Positions 6,994 to 12,778 of a stretch of DNA of 12,798 nt are shown here, in pieces. Location: assembly GCA_964592815.1 (NCBI GenBank), contig CAZQGE010000037.1, positions 1 through 12,798 of the forward strand, in the 5' to 3' direction. The first letter of the stretch is position 1; every line of letters starts with the position of its first letter. The notes beneath the pieces were generated by a model. That model was not told where the DNA came from. It ran no database searches and saw only the letters and a list, made by a program, of their open reading frames with translations. Position numbers and translations under genes: made by a program. The stretch is from CAZQGE01 sp964592815. GTDB lineage: Bacteria; Bacillota; Clostridia; Christensenellales; CAG-917.

Positions 6994-7033
6994 ACCTCGG
7001 TTTTTTTTATTGATGGGTGTTGCCGTGACCATC
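6994..7033 (-). promoter_or_regulatory. preQ1-I riboswitch controlling queT translation
   Basis: Minus strand, 7033 down to 6994. P1 is GATGG (7033-7029) paired with CCATC (7016-7012). The loop TCACGGCAACAC (7028-7017) lines up base for base with the preQ1-I loop UUCUAGCUACAC of the classic Bacillus queC element, including the C after the pairing triplet that contacts preQ1 and the CAC end. An A-rich tail (7008-7001) leads to CCG (7000-6998), which can pair with loop CGG (7025-7023) to close the pseudoknot P2. In the classic element the same pairing is UAG with CUA, so the change is compensatory. CCG overlaps the first base of the GAGG ribosome binding site, as expected for a translational OFF switch. 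Structure drawn by eye, not folded. Confidence 0.88.
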
Positions 7034-7039
7034 GCAAGT

Positions 7040-7068
7040 ATGTTATCATATTATAGAATTATTTGCAA
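7040..7068 (-). promoter_or_regulatory. Candidate promoter of queT
   Basis: Minus strand TTGCAA (7068-7063), spacer 17, TGA-TAACAT with the -10 at 7045-7040. A consensus TATAAT also lies at 7055-7050 but without a good -35. Either choice puts the transcription start within about ten bases of the 5' strand of riboswitch stem P1, so the aptamer would be the very beginning of the mRNA. Confidence 0.45.
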
Positions 7069-7083
7069 ACTTTTGAACTTCAT

Positions 7084-7115
7084 AACTTTCAAAGTTGCAA
7101 GAAAAAAAATATTAA
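7084..7115 (+). promoter_or_regulatory. Candidate promoter region of the flavin-reductase operon
   Basis: TTTCAA (7087-7092), a 17-base spacer and TATTAA (7110-7115) are a modest promoter match. The -35 lies inside the 13-base palindrome AACTTTCAAAGTT (7084-7096), which could be an operator. Another possible -10 is TGC-AATAAT at 7122-7130. The choice is uncertain. Confidence 0.3.
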
Positions 7116-7152
7116 GTTTTTTGCAATAATACGCAAATAACGAGGAGCATAG

Positions 7153-7620
7153 ATGTTTAATTTTGACGATATGAAATTTTTGAACAGCGCATTGAATACT
7201 GGCGCATTTGTAGTATCAGGTGACAACGTTATGACTGCAAGCTGGGGCTTTGTTGGTGTTATGTGGGGCAAAAAGGTTTTTGTTGCGCCTATTCGTGACA
7301 GCAGATTTACGAAAACTATTTTGGACAAAACGAAATCTTTTACTGTTTCTGTTCCTAAATTCGATACAATGAAGGACGCTTTGAAAGTTTGCGGAACAGT
7401 CAGCGGAAAAAATACAGACAAATGGCAACTGGCAAAAATTGAAAAAGTTAAAGCCAAAAGCATTGACACTTATGTTGTTGACGGCTGTGCGAAATATTTG
7501 GAGTGTAAGGTTTTGGCAGTTGTCCCTATGAAGGACGTTGACATAAAGGACGTTGAAAAATGGTATCCGACGTCGGATATGCACAATTTTTATTTTGGCG
7601 AAATCGTTGAGGAATATTGA
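7153..7620 (+). CDS. Flavin reductase family protein (FMN-binding split-barrel)
   Basis: A 155-residue cytoplasmic protein resembling the small flavin-reductase-like proteins of Clostridia. Features seen are NVMTASWGFVGVMW (25-38), the R-D-S-R-F-T phosphate/flavin region (48-53), the CGTVSGKNTDKW stretch (80-91) and HNFYFGEIVEEY at the C-terminus (144-155), the usual H-x-x-x-x-G-E-V/I ending. These proteins bind FMN and reduce it or an attached substrate with NAD(P)H; the physiological partner is generally unknown. ATG 7153 follows GAGGAG at 7142-7147. The next gene starts on the last base of its stop codon (TGATG), so the pair is translationally coupled. Confidence 0.8.
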   Translation: MFNFDDMKFLNSALNTGAFVVSGDNVMTASWGFVGVMWGKKVFVAPIRDSRFTKTILDKTKSFTVSVPKFDTMKDALKVCGTVSGKNTDKWQLAKIEKVKAKSIDTYVVDGCAKYLECKVLAVVPMKDVDIKDVEKWYPTSDMHNFYFGEIVEEY

Positions 7621-7880
7621 TGAAAATTTGGGCAATGATTATGCAAAAAGACAAGTTGGTAAAAGATTTGATTTATAATTCAGACCTTAGCTTGAACTCA
7701 AAAAACTATCAGAAAATTTTGCAAGAGATTTCTTATAATTTGGATATTGCAACTCCTGTCAATTTGCCAACGCACTTTAATCACTTTATCAAATTTAACA
7801 GAGTGAAATATATTCCAAGAGATTTCATTGAACAAATTGATTTCACAGCTTTGATTTTGGAGAATGTAACAGAAAAATAG
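7620..7880 (+). CDS. Small protein of unknown function coupled to the flavin reductase gene
   Basis: Eighty-six residues, no signal peptide and no membrane segment. ATG 7620 shares one base with the preceding TGA stop and follows GAGGAA at 7609-7614, so this is a real, well-initiated gene rather than a chance frame. The sequence starts MKIWAMIMQKDKLVKD and has a pattern LDIATPVNL (42-50), H-x-x-H-F-I-K-F-N (about 53-61), IPRDFIEQIDFTALILE near the end. I do not recognise a named domain; the regular alternation and the DFIE-x-IDF segment suggest a compact alpha/beta protein conserved among relatives. Because it is cotranslated with the flavin protein and followed at once by a strong terminator, the two probably act together. 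Confidence 0.7.
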   Translation: MKIWAMIMQKDKLVKDLIYNSDLSLNSKNYQKILQEISYNLDIATPVNLPTHFNHFIKFNRVKYIPRDFIEQIDFTALILENVTEK

Positions 7881-7902
7881 CCTTTTAGAAACACTAAATT
7901 TT

Positions 7903-7929
7903 ACGGACGTTTTTACGTCCGTTTTTTTT
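7903..7929 (+). terminator. Strong intrinsic terminator
   Basis: ACGGACGT (7903-7910), loop TTTT, ACGTCCGT (7915-7922), then eight Ts ending at 7929. This is a textbook intrinsic terminator that separates the flavin-reductase pair from the spoVT operon. Its T run directly abuts the -35-like box of the spoVT promoter. Confidence 0.93.
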
Positions 7930-7958
7930 GTATAATTTAGTTTGCCTTTCAGATACTA
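7929..7958 (+). promoter_or_regulatory. Candidate sigma-G-type promoter of spoVT
   Basis: TGTATA (7929-7934), a 17-base spacer and GATACTA (7952-7958) match the Bacillus sigma-G consensus TGAATA / CATACTA at five of six and six of seven positions. B. subtilis spoVT is known to be transcribed by forespore sigma-G. A vegetative-type TATAAT also overlaps at 7931-7936 but its -35 would lie inside the terminator and is poor. The predicted start, near 7965, leaves a short leader that just contains the GGAGG site (7966-7970). Confidence 0.5.
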
Positions 7959-7975
7959 TACCCACGGAGGTAACT

Positions 7976-8503
7976 ATGTCTAATAGCGGTATAATCAGGA
8001 GAATAGATGAACTAGGGCGCATTGTCATTCCAAAAGAAATGCGAAAAAGTTTAAGGTTGCAAGAAGGCGATGAAATGCAAATTTTTGTCGAAAACGAAGG
8101 TGTTTTGCTTAAAAAATACATTGGAATTGAAAGTGTTTTATCCTCATCAAAGGCAATTATGAAACTTCTCGCCGAGCAAACTGGGGCAACGGTGTTGTTG
8201 TGCAATTCAACTGAGGTAATTTCGGCGTTTGGTGATAAAAAAGCTGAATATCGTCCGAAAAAACTTTCTGAAACCACGATACAACTGTTAAAAACACGAA
8301 AGCCACAGGTTATACACGGCGAAAAACTCGGTGATTTGTTTGAAAACCACTTGCCAAGCTCGGCTTATGCCATAAGCGAATGCGTAATTACAAACGGCGA
8401 TTTTATGGGTGCGTTAGTTTTGATGCTTGATACCTTGCCTAGTGATATTGCAAGAGCTTATCTGCATTTTGCGGTTTCAGCTCTGTCTGCTGTTTTAGAA
8501 TAA
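7976..8503 (+). CDS. spoVT: Stage V sporulation protein T, AbrB-type regulator
   Basis: A 175-residue DNA-binding regulator, close to the 178 residues of the B. subtilis protein. Residues 5-50 (SGIIRRIDELGRIVIPKEMRKSLRLQEGDEM...) are the swapped-hairpin AbrB domain; residues about 55-175 form the GAF-like sensory domain that in SpoVT makes the tetramer. It acts in the forespore, tuning sigma-G-dependent genes. The start is ATG 7976, six bases after GGAGG; an in-frame TTG at 7928 lies in the terminator and is rejected. The next gene begins immediately after its stop codon. Finding spoVT with yabM and yabN in order reproduces the B. subtilis chromosome and argues that the host belongs to an endospore-forming lineage, though it does not prove that it sporulates. 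Confidence 0.93.
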   Translation: MSNSGIIRRIDELGRIVIPKEMRKSLRLQEGDEMQIFVENEGVLLKKYIGIESVLSSSKAIMKLLAEQTGATVLLCNSTEVISAFGDKKAEYRPKKLSETTIQLLKTRKPQVIHGEKLGDLFENHLPSSAYAISECVITNGDFMGALVLMLDTLPSDIARAYLHFAVSALSAVLE

Positions 8504-10108
8504 TTGAAAGATATATCGTCAAACAAAATACGCAGAAACGGACTTGCTAAAAGTGCAATGGTTCTCACTTTTGGCTTGGTTTTGTCGAAAATTATAGGTG
8601 CATTATATAGAATTCCGCTTACGAATATTTTGGGTGCGGAAGGTATGGGAATGTATCAACTGGTTTTCCCTGTTTATGCTCTTTTTACTGTCTTAGCAAC
8701 GGCGGGAGTGCCTACCGCACTTTCAAGAATTATTGCAGAAAAAAATGCCTTTGGATTGGACTCGTCAAAAAATATGAGGGTTGCGGTCGTGTTTGTTTGC
8801 ATAATTTGTTTGATTTGTGTTGTTTTGATTGAGGGTTTGGCATTGCATTTAGCAAGATGGCAAGGCAATGAAAACACCGCTACGGCTTTTCGTATTGTTG
8901 CGCCAGCCGTTTTTTTTGTTGGAATTACAGCTTGTTTTAGAGGTTGGTTTCAGGGTTATGGCAATATGACACCTACTGCTGTTTCAAACATTCTTGAACA
9001 AGTCGTAAAATTGTCTGTTGGTCTTGGGCTTGCAATAGCTTTTGCAAAAAGTAAGAAATCGGCAATGGAAGGCGCATTTTTTGGCGTAACTATTGCTGAA
9101 CTTTTTTCTATGGTTTATTTGTTTGTAAATTTTTTAATCAAAAGAAAAAGATATAATTCAAGTGACGATAAAACCAAATTTTGCAAACAAGACGGAATTA
9201 TTATGTTGAAAGTTGCTTTGCCTATTGCGCTTGTTTCGATAATATTGCCGTTGACAAATTTTTTTGACAGTTTGTTGATTGTAAATCTTATCAAAATTGG
9301 TGGTTTGAACACATCGCAAGCGACAGCGCATTACGGTCTTTTATCTGGACCTGTAAACTCGCTTATAAATCTACCTATTGTTGCAATTTTATCTTTGGCA
9401 GTTGTCATTGTTCCTACAGTTTCAACGTCAAGAGTTGAACACGACATTTTTAATATAATTTCAAAAAGCAAACTTTCAATCAAACTCGCATACATTTTTG
9501 GTGTACCTTCATCATTGTTTTTTTTGTTGTTTGCGAAAGATATTTTAGCATTGATTTATCCAAATTTATCTGCGGATAATTTGGAGATTGCTTCAAAACT
9601 TTTGATATTGGTGTCGCCTAACGTAATTTTTCTTGCCGTTATGCAAATTTACGTTTCTTTGCTTCAAGGTTTGGATAAAACAAAGTATGCAGTTATATCT
9701 TTGATGGTTGCGGCTGTCATAAAAATTGTTATTACGGCAGCAAGTGTTAAATTTGTGGGCATTATCGGCGCAGGTATAGCATCGCTTATTATGGGGTTTG
9801 TTGCGTTGATTGGGGTGAATTTAAGTTTTTACAAACTTACTAGTTTGCACATAGAGAAAAATGTTGCCACAATATGCGTTTTGGGTGCTATAATGCTTTT
9901 GTTGGGTTATGGCATAAAGCAAGGAATTTTTAGCCCTGTTGTCAGATTGCTTGTCGGCGTCATAACTTTTATTTTTGTTTACGGTTGGCTTTTGCTTATG
10001 ACAAGCGTGCTGACAAATGAAGAAATAAATCAACTGCCTTTAGGTAAATATATTTTGAAAATAAGGCGTTTTGCACGCTTTTGGGAACAAGGTGACTATG
10101 AAAATTGA
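8504..10108 (+). CDS. yabM: YabM/SpoVB-type polysaccharide flippase (MOP superfamily)
   Basis: A 534-residue membrane protein with about 14 hydrophobic segments. It has the family N-terminal block SKIIGALYRIPLTNILG (28-44) and EGMGMYQLVFPVY (46-58), GVPTALSRIIAEKNA (68-82) and RGWFQGYGNMTPTA (146-159). Members of this MurJ/SpoVB/Wzx-like group are thought to flip lipid-linked saccharides across the membrane; several act in spore cortex or wall synthesis. The position directly after spoVT and before yabN identifies it as the yabM equivalent, but sequence alone cannot separate it from SpoVB. The start TTG at 8504 abuts the spoVT stop with no gap and no clear ribosome binding site; ATG 8558 would cut into the first helix and is less likely. 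It overlaps the next gene by 11 bases. Confidence 0.87.
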   Translation: MKDISSNKIRRNGLAKSAMVLTFGLVLSKIIGALYRIPLTNILGAEGMGMYQLVFPVYALFTVLATAGVPTALSRIIAEKNAFGLDSSKNMRVAVVFVCIICLICVVLIEGLALHLARWQGNENTATAFRIVAPAVFFVGITACFRGWFQGYGNMTPTAVSNILEQVVKLSVGLGLAIAFAKSKKSAMEGAFFGVTIAELFSMVYLFVNFLIKRKRYNSSDDKTKFCKQDGIIMLKVALPIALVSIILPLTNFFDSLLIVNLIKIGGLNTSQATAHYGLLSGPVNSLINLPIVAILSLAVVIVPTVSTSRVEHDIFNIISKSKLSIKLAYIFGVPSSLFFLLFAKDILALIYPNLSADNLEIASKLLILVSPNVIFLAVMQIYVSLLQGLDKTKYAVISLMVAAVIKIVITAASVKFVGIIGAGIASLIMGFVALIGVNLSFYKLTSLHIEKNVATICVLGAIMLLLGYGIKQGIFSPVVRLLVGVITFIFVYGWLLLMTSVLTNEEINQLPLGKYILKIRRFARFWEQGDYEN

Positions 10109-11150
10109 AGAAATTATGAAAGGCTCACATTCAAGTTACATAGCTGATGATTTTGCTTTGTCATCGGCTTTTGTTGATAAAGAAATTCCGTTGTTAATTT
10201 TTAACGTGACAGAGTTGAACTTTGGTTTGGTTATTGAAAGATTGATTTCACTTTACGGCGCAAACAAAAAGATAGTAGCTTTTACTGCTGAAAATGACGT
10301 TGCGTGTAAAGTTGTAGAATTGCCAAAGCAAATATATTCATGGATATATTTGGAAAAAGAAGAACTTGTCGAGCATAAGAAATTTGATTTTTCAGATTTA
10401 ATCAAAATTATGTTTAGATTACGTGCAAAAGACGGTTGCGAGTGGGATAGAGCTCAAACGCACCAAAGCATAAGAATAAATCTTATTGAAGAGGCTTATG
10501 AACTTGTTGAAGCCATTGATATGAACAACATTGATATGATGCTTGAAGAAAGCGGTGACGTCCTTTTGCAATCTGTTTTCCACGCGTGTATAGCTGAGGA
10601 AAGCGGTGAGTTTAGCGTTTCGGATATGTTGACTGCGTTATGCAGAAAACTTATTGACCGCCACACTCATATATTTGGAGATAACCACGCAAATACTCCA
10701 GAAGAAGCATTGATTTTTTGGAATGAAGCTAAAAAGAAAGAAAAAAAATATGTTTCGAGTTCTGATGCTATAAGCAGAGTCCCTAAAAATTTACCATCGT
10801 TGTTGTATTCTGAAAAAATACAAAAAATAGCAAAAAAGGCTGGCTTTGACTGGACGGACGTTTCTGAAGTTGTTGAAAAGGTAAAAGAAGAACTGTATGA
10901 AAGCATTGATGCTGACGTTGACCACAAAAACGAAGAATGCGGTGATTTGCTTTTTGCAGTTGTAAATTTGTGCAGATTTTACAAGGTTGAACCCGAACTT
11001 GCTTTGAGATTTGCAAATGAAAAATTTGAAAGAAGATTTTCAAAAGTTGAACAACTTGCAAAGGAACGCAACGTTGATATGAAAAATTCAACAATAGAAC
11101 AACTTGACGTGCTTTGGAACGAAGTAAAAAAACAGGAAAGGAAAAATTAA
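10098..11150 (+). CDS. mazG: YabN-like MazG nucleoside triphosphate pyrophosphohydrolase lacking most of the methylase domain
   Basis: A 350-residue protein with two MazG domains. The first has E131, E132, E135 with E151-S-G-D154; the second has E264, E265, E268 with E280-C-G-D283, the EExxE/ExxD magnesium ligands of the all-alpha NTP pyrophosphatase fold. The linking stretch GCEWDRAQTHQSI (113-125) is typical of MazG. The enzyme would hydrolyse non-canonical or excess NTPs to NMP and PPi. Residues about 30-87 resemble only the C-terminal part of the tetrapyrrole-methylase domain found in full-length YabN (about 490 residues); the catalytic N-terminal part is missing, and the space upstream is filled by yabM. 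ATG 10098 follows AAGGTGA at 10089-10095; it overlaps yabM by 11 bases. An in-frame start at 10071 lacks a ribosome binding site. Confidence 0.9.
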   Translation: MKIEEIMKGSHSSYIADDFALSSAFVDKEIPLLIFNVTELNFGLVIERLISLYGANKKIVAFTAENDVACKVVELPKQIYSWIYLEKEELVEHKKFDFSDLIKIMFRLRAKDGCEWDRAQTHQSIRINLIEEAYELVEAIDMNNIDMMLEESGDVLLQSVFHACIAEESGEFSVSDMLTALCRKLIDRHTHIFGDNHANTPEEALIFWNEAKKKEKKYVSSSDAISRVPKNLPSLLYSEKIQKIAKKAGFDWTDVSEVVEKVKEELYESIDADVDHKNEECGDLLFAVVNLCRFYKVEPELALRFANEKFERRFSKVEQLAKERNVDMKNSTIEQLDVLWNEVKKQERKN

Positions 11151-11174
11151 AATAAAACACGATATGTATTGTTT

Positions 11175-12104
11175 ATGAAAATTGGTAACGTTGAATTAAA
11201 ATCTAACATTATTCTTGCACCTATTGCGGGCTTTTCTGACGTAGGATTTAGAGATTTATGCGCTGTTTATGGAGCTGGTTTGACCGTAACTGAAATGGTG
11301 AGCGCAAAAGGACTGTGTTATTGCAACAAGGGCACAGACGCTTTGCTTGCTGTTACAAAAAACACGAAACCCGTTTCCGTACAGCTTTTTGGAAGCGACC
11401 CAGAATTTATGTATAAGGCTTCAAAAGATGAAAGACTGAGTAAATTTGACATTATCGACATAAATATGGGCTGTCCAGTACGAAAAGTGTTTTCAAATGG
11501 TGATGGTAGTGCTTTGATGCAAAACGGAGAGTTGATTTCTGAAATTGTTCACGCAGTAAAAGAAGGCTCGGGTAAACCTGTTACTGTCAAAATTAGAGCT
11601 GGAATTGTAATAGAAAAGCCACTTGCTGTTCAATCTGCAATTTGCGCGGAAAAAGCGGGAGCGGACGCCATAACTGTTCATCCAAGATATAGAGAACAGT
11701 TTTACAGCGGAAACGCAGACCACACAATTACTTATGAGGTCAAAAAAGCGGTTGGTATTCCTGTTATTGCAAGCGGAGATATTGTTGACTTAAAAAGTCT
11801 TCAATACGTTGCAAAAACCTCTCAAGCAGACGGTTTTATGATTGCTAGAGGCGCGCTAGGCAAACCTTATATTTTTTCTGAATTACAAGGATTAGACTAT
11901 AATTTTTGCGTAAAAGACAGCATTTTGAAACATATTGAAACTTTGAAAAATGCTCTTAGCGTAAGCGTTGTTGCTAATCAAATGAAATTACATTTATGCT
12001 ATTATGCTAAAAATACAAGCAATTCAAAACTTGTAAGAACGGCTGTAAGCAAAGCAAAAACATTAGCGGATATATACGGAATTGTGGAGGAATATTTTGT
12101 TTAA
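11175..12104 (+). CDS. dus: tRNA-dihydrouridine synthase, DusB-like
   Basis: A 309-residue FMN enzyme that reduces uridine to dihydrouridine in tRNA. The TIM barrel shows the entry motif APIAGFSDVGFRDL (15-28), TEMVSAKG (39-46), the catalytic cysteine C100 in INMGCPVRKV, K139 in TVKIRAG, H169 in VHPRYREQFYSG, SGDI (200-203) and the phosphate-binding IARGALGKPYIF (223-234). The H-P-R-Y segment departs from the common H-G-R-T. Start ATG 11175, 24 bases after the mazG stop, lacks a proximal ribosome binding site; AGGAAAGG lies near 11134-11141, about 33 bases away. A five-codon frame ATG TAT TGT TTA TGA at 11164-11178 overlaps the start and could relay ribosomes. The gene overlaps trmL by 8 bases. 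Confidence 0.92.
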   Translation: MKIGNVELKSNIILAPIAGFSDVGFRDLCAVYGAGLTVTEMVSAKGLCYCNKGTDALLAVTKNTKPVSVQLFGSDPEFMYKASKDERLSKFDIIDINMGCPVRKVFSNGDGSALMQNGELISEIVHAVKEGSGKPVTVKIRAGIVIEKPLAVQSAICAEKAGADAITVHPRYREQFYSGNADHTITYEVKKAVGIPVIASGDIVDLKSLQYVAKTSQADGFMIARGALGKPYIFSELQGLDYNFCVKDSILKHIETLKNALSVSVVANQMKLHLCYYAKNTSNSKLVRTAVSKAKTLADIYGIVEEYFV

Positions 12105-12645
12105 TATTGTGTTGGTTGAACCCGAAATCCCTCAAAATACTGGGAATATTGTAAGAACTGCTGCGGCAACTGGTTGCCACGTACATTTGATTAAACCGTT
12201 GGGGTTTGACATAAGTGACAGGGCATTAAAGCGTGCAGGGCTGGATTATTGGCACTTGACGGACTTTACTGTTTATGAAAATTTGGCAGACTTTTTTAAG
12301 AGAGTGTGCGGTAAAAATTGTGCGTTTGATGAAAAATCAACTTGGAGAGTTGTAAATGAATGCGATAATGCTTCTCCACGTTTTTTCTTCTGTTCAACAA
12401 AAGCTCACAAACGCTATGATGAGATAAAGTTTCAAGCAAACGATTATCTGTTTTTTGGAAAAGAAACAAAAGGTTTGCCTGAAGAATTGTTGCGTGATAA
12501 CTATAAAAACACTATTCGTATTCCAATGATTAAAGACGCGCGTTCGTTGAATTTGTCTAATTCGGTTGCTATTGTTGTTTATGAGGGAATGCGTCAAGTA
12601 AATTTTGAAAATTTGTTGGAATTTGGTCATTTGACAAAGTACTAA
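12097..12645 (+). CDS. trmL: tRNA (cytidine/uridine-34 2'-O)-methyltransferase, SPOUT family
   Basis: A 182-residue SPOUT enzyme that 2'-O-methylates the wobble base of certain leucine tRNAs with S-adenosylmethionine. The N-terminus MFNIVLVEPEIPQNTGNIVR is diagnostic; further signatures are RAGLDYW (46-52), the knot segments FGKETKGLP (120-128), RIPMIKDARSLNLSNSVA (141-158) and VVYEGMRQ (160-167). It starts with TTG at 12097, six bases after GGAGG (12086-12090), inside the end of dus. Relative to the 157-residue E. coli enzyme it carries about 18-20 extra residues around 70-92, between the substrate-side strands. Other candidates in the SPOUT family, such as TrmH-type enzymes, fit the motifs less well. 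It is the last gene of the spoVT operon in view. Confidence 0.92.
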   Translation: MFNIVLVEPEIPQNTGNIVRTAAATGCHVHLIKPLGFDISDRALKRAGLDYWHLTDFTVYENLADFFKRVCGKNCAFDEKSTWRVVNECDNASPRFFFCSTKAHKRYDEIKFQANDYLFFGKETKGLPEELLRDNYKNTIRIPMIKDARSLNLSNSVAIVVYEGMRQVNFENLLEFGHLTKY

Positions 12646-12690
12646 GGGCAACCTTTATAGTCTTTGTTATTTTGAAAGTATAATTACTTT

Positions 12691-12707
12691 GAACACGATA
12701 AGTGTTC
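12691..12707 (+). terminator. Possible weak terminator after trmL
   Basis: GAACAC (12691-12696), GATAA loop, GTGTTC (12702-12707): a 6-bp stem followed by TAACTTATTTTAT, without a clean T run. It lies 46 bases after the trmL stop and may end the operon, but it is weak. Confidence 0.3.
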
Positions 12708-12725
12708 TAACTTATTTTATACTCT

Positions 12726-12778
12726 GTTAGCTTTAATGTCGACTTTGACTAAATTTTGAATTTTACATTAAAGCTAAC
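12726..12778. repeat. 14-bp perfect inverted repeat with short direct repeats at its ends
   Basis: GTTAGCTTTAATGT (12726-12739) and ACATTAAAGCTAAC (12765-12778) are perfect complements separated by 25 bases. The heptamer ACTCTGT occurs at both ends (12721-12727 and 12777-12783). No gene is seen in 12646-12798. The structure could be a large operator, a stem-loop in RNA, or the remnant of a tiny palindromic element with a target duplication. Confidence 0.8.

Noticed and set aside
6988..7032. N-terminal extension of QueT from ATG 7032
   Set aside because: It has no ribosome binding site, would begin at or next to the predicted transcription start, and translates the riboswitch; the GAGG-TTG start at 6987 fits the family N-terminus.
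6647..7129. 160-codon plus-strand frame opposite queT
   Set aside because: Opposite to queT and its riboswitch; no initiation signals and no family resemblance.
7216..7635. 139-codon minus-strand frame across the flavin-reductase gene
   Set aside because: Antisense shadow of a well-supported gene, with an asparagine/phenylalanine-rich translation typical of reverse AT-rich codons.
7928..7975. Earlier TTG start for spoVT at 7928
   Set aside because: It lies in the terminator T run, upstream of the probable promoter; ATG 7976 has GGAGG and gives the normal SpoVT N-terminus.
12631..12661. Promoter TTGACA (12631-12636) with TATAGT (12656-12661)
   Set aside because: The 19-base spacing is poor, the -35 lies in the trmL coding end, and no downstream gene is visible to support it.
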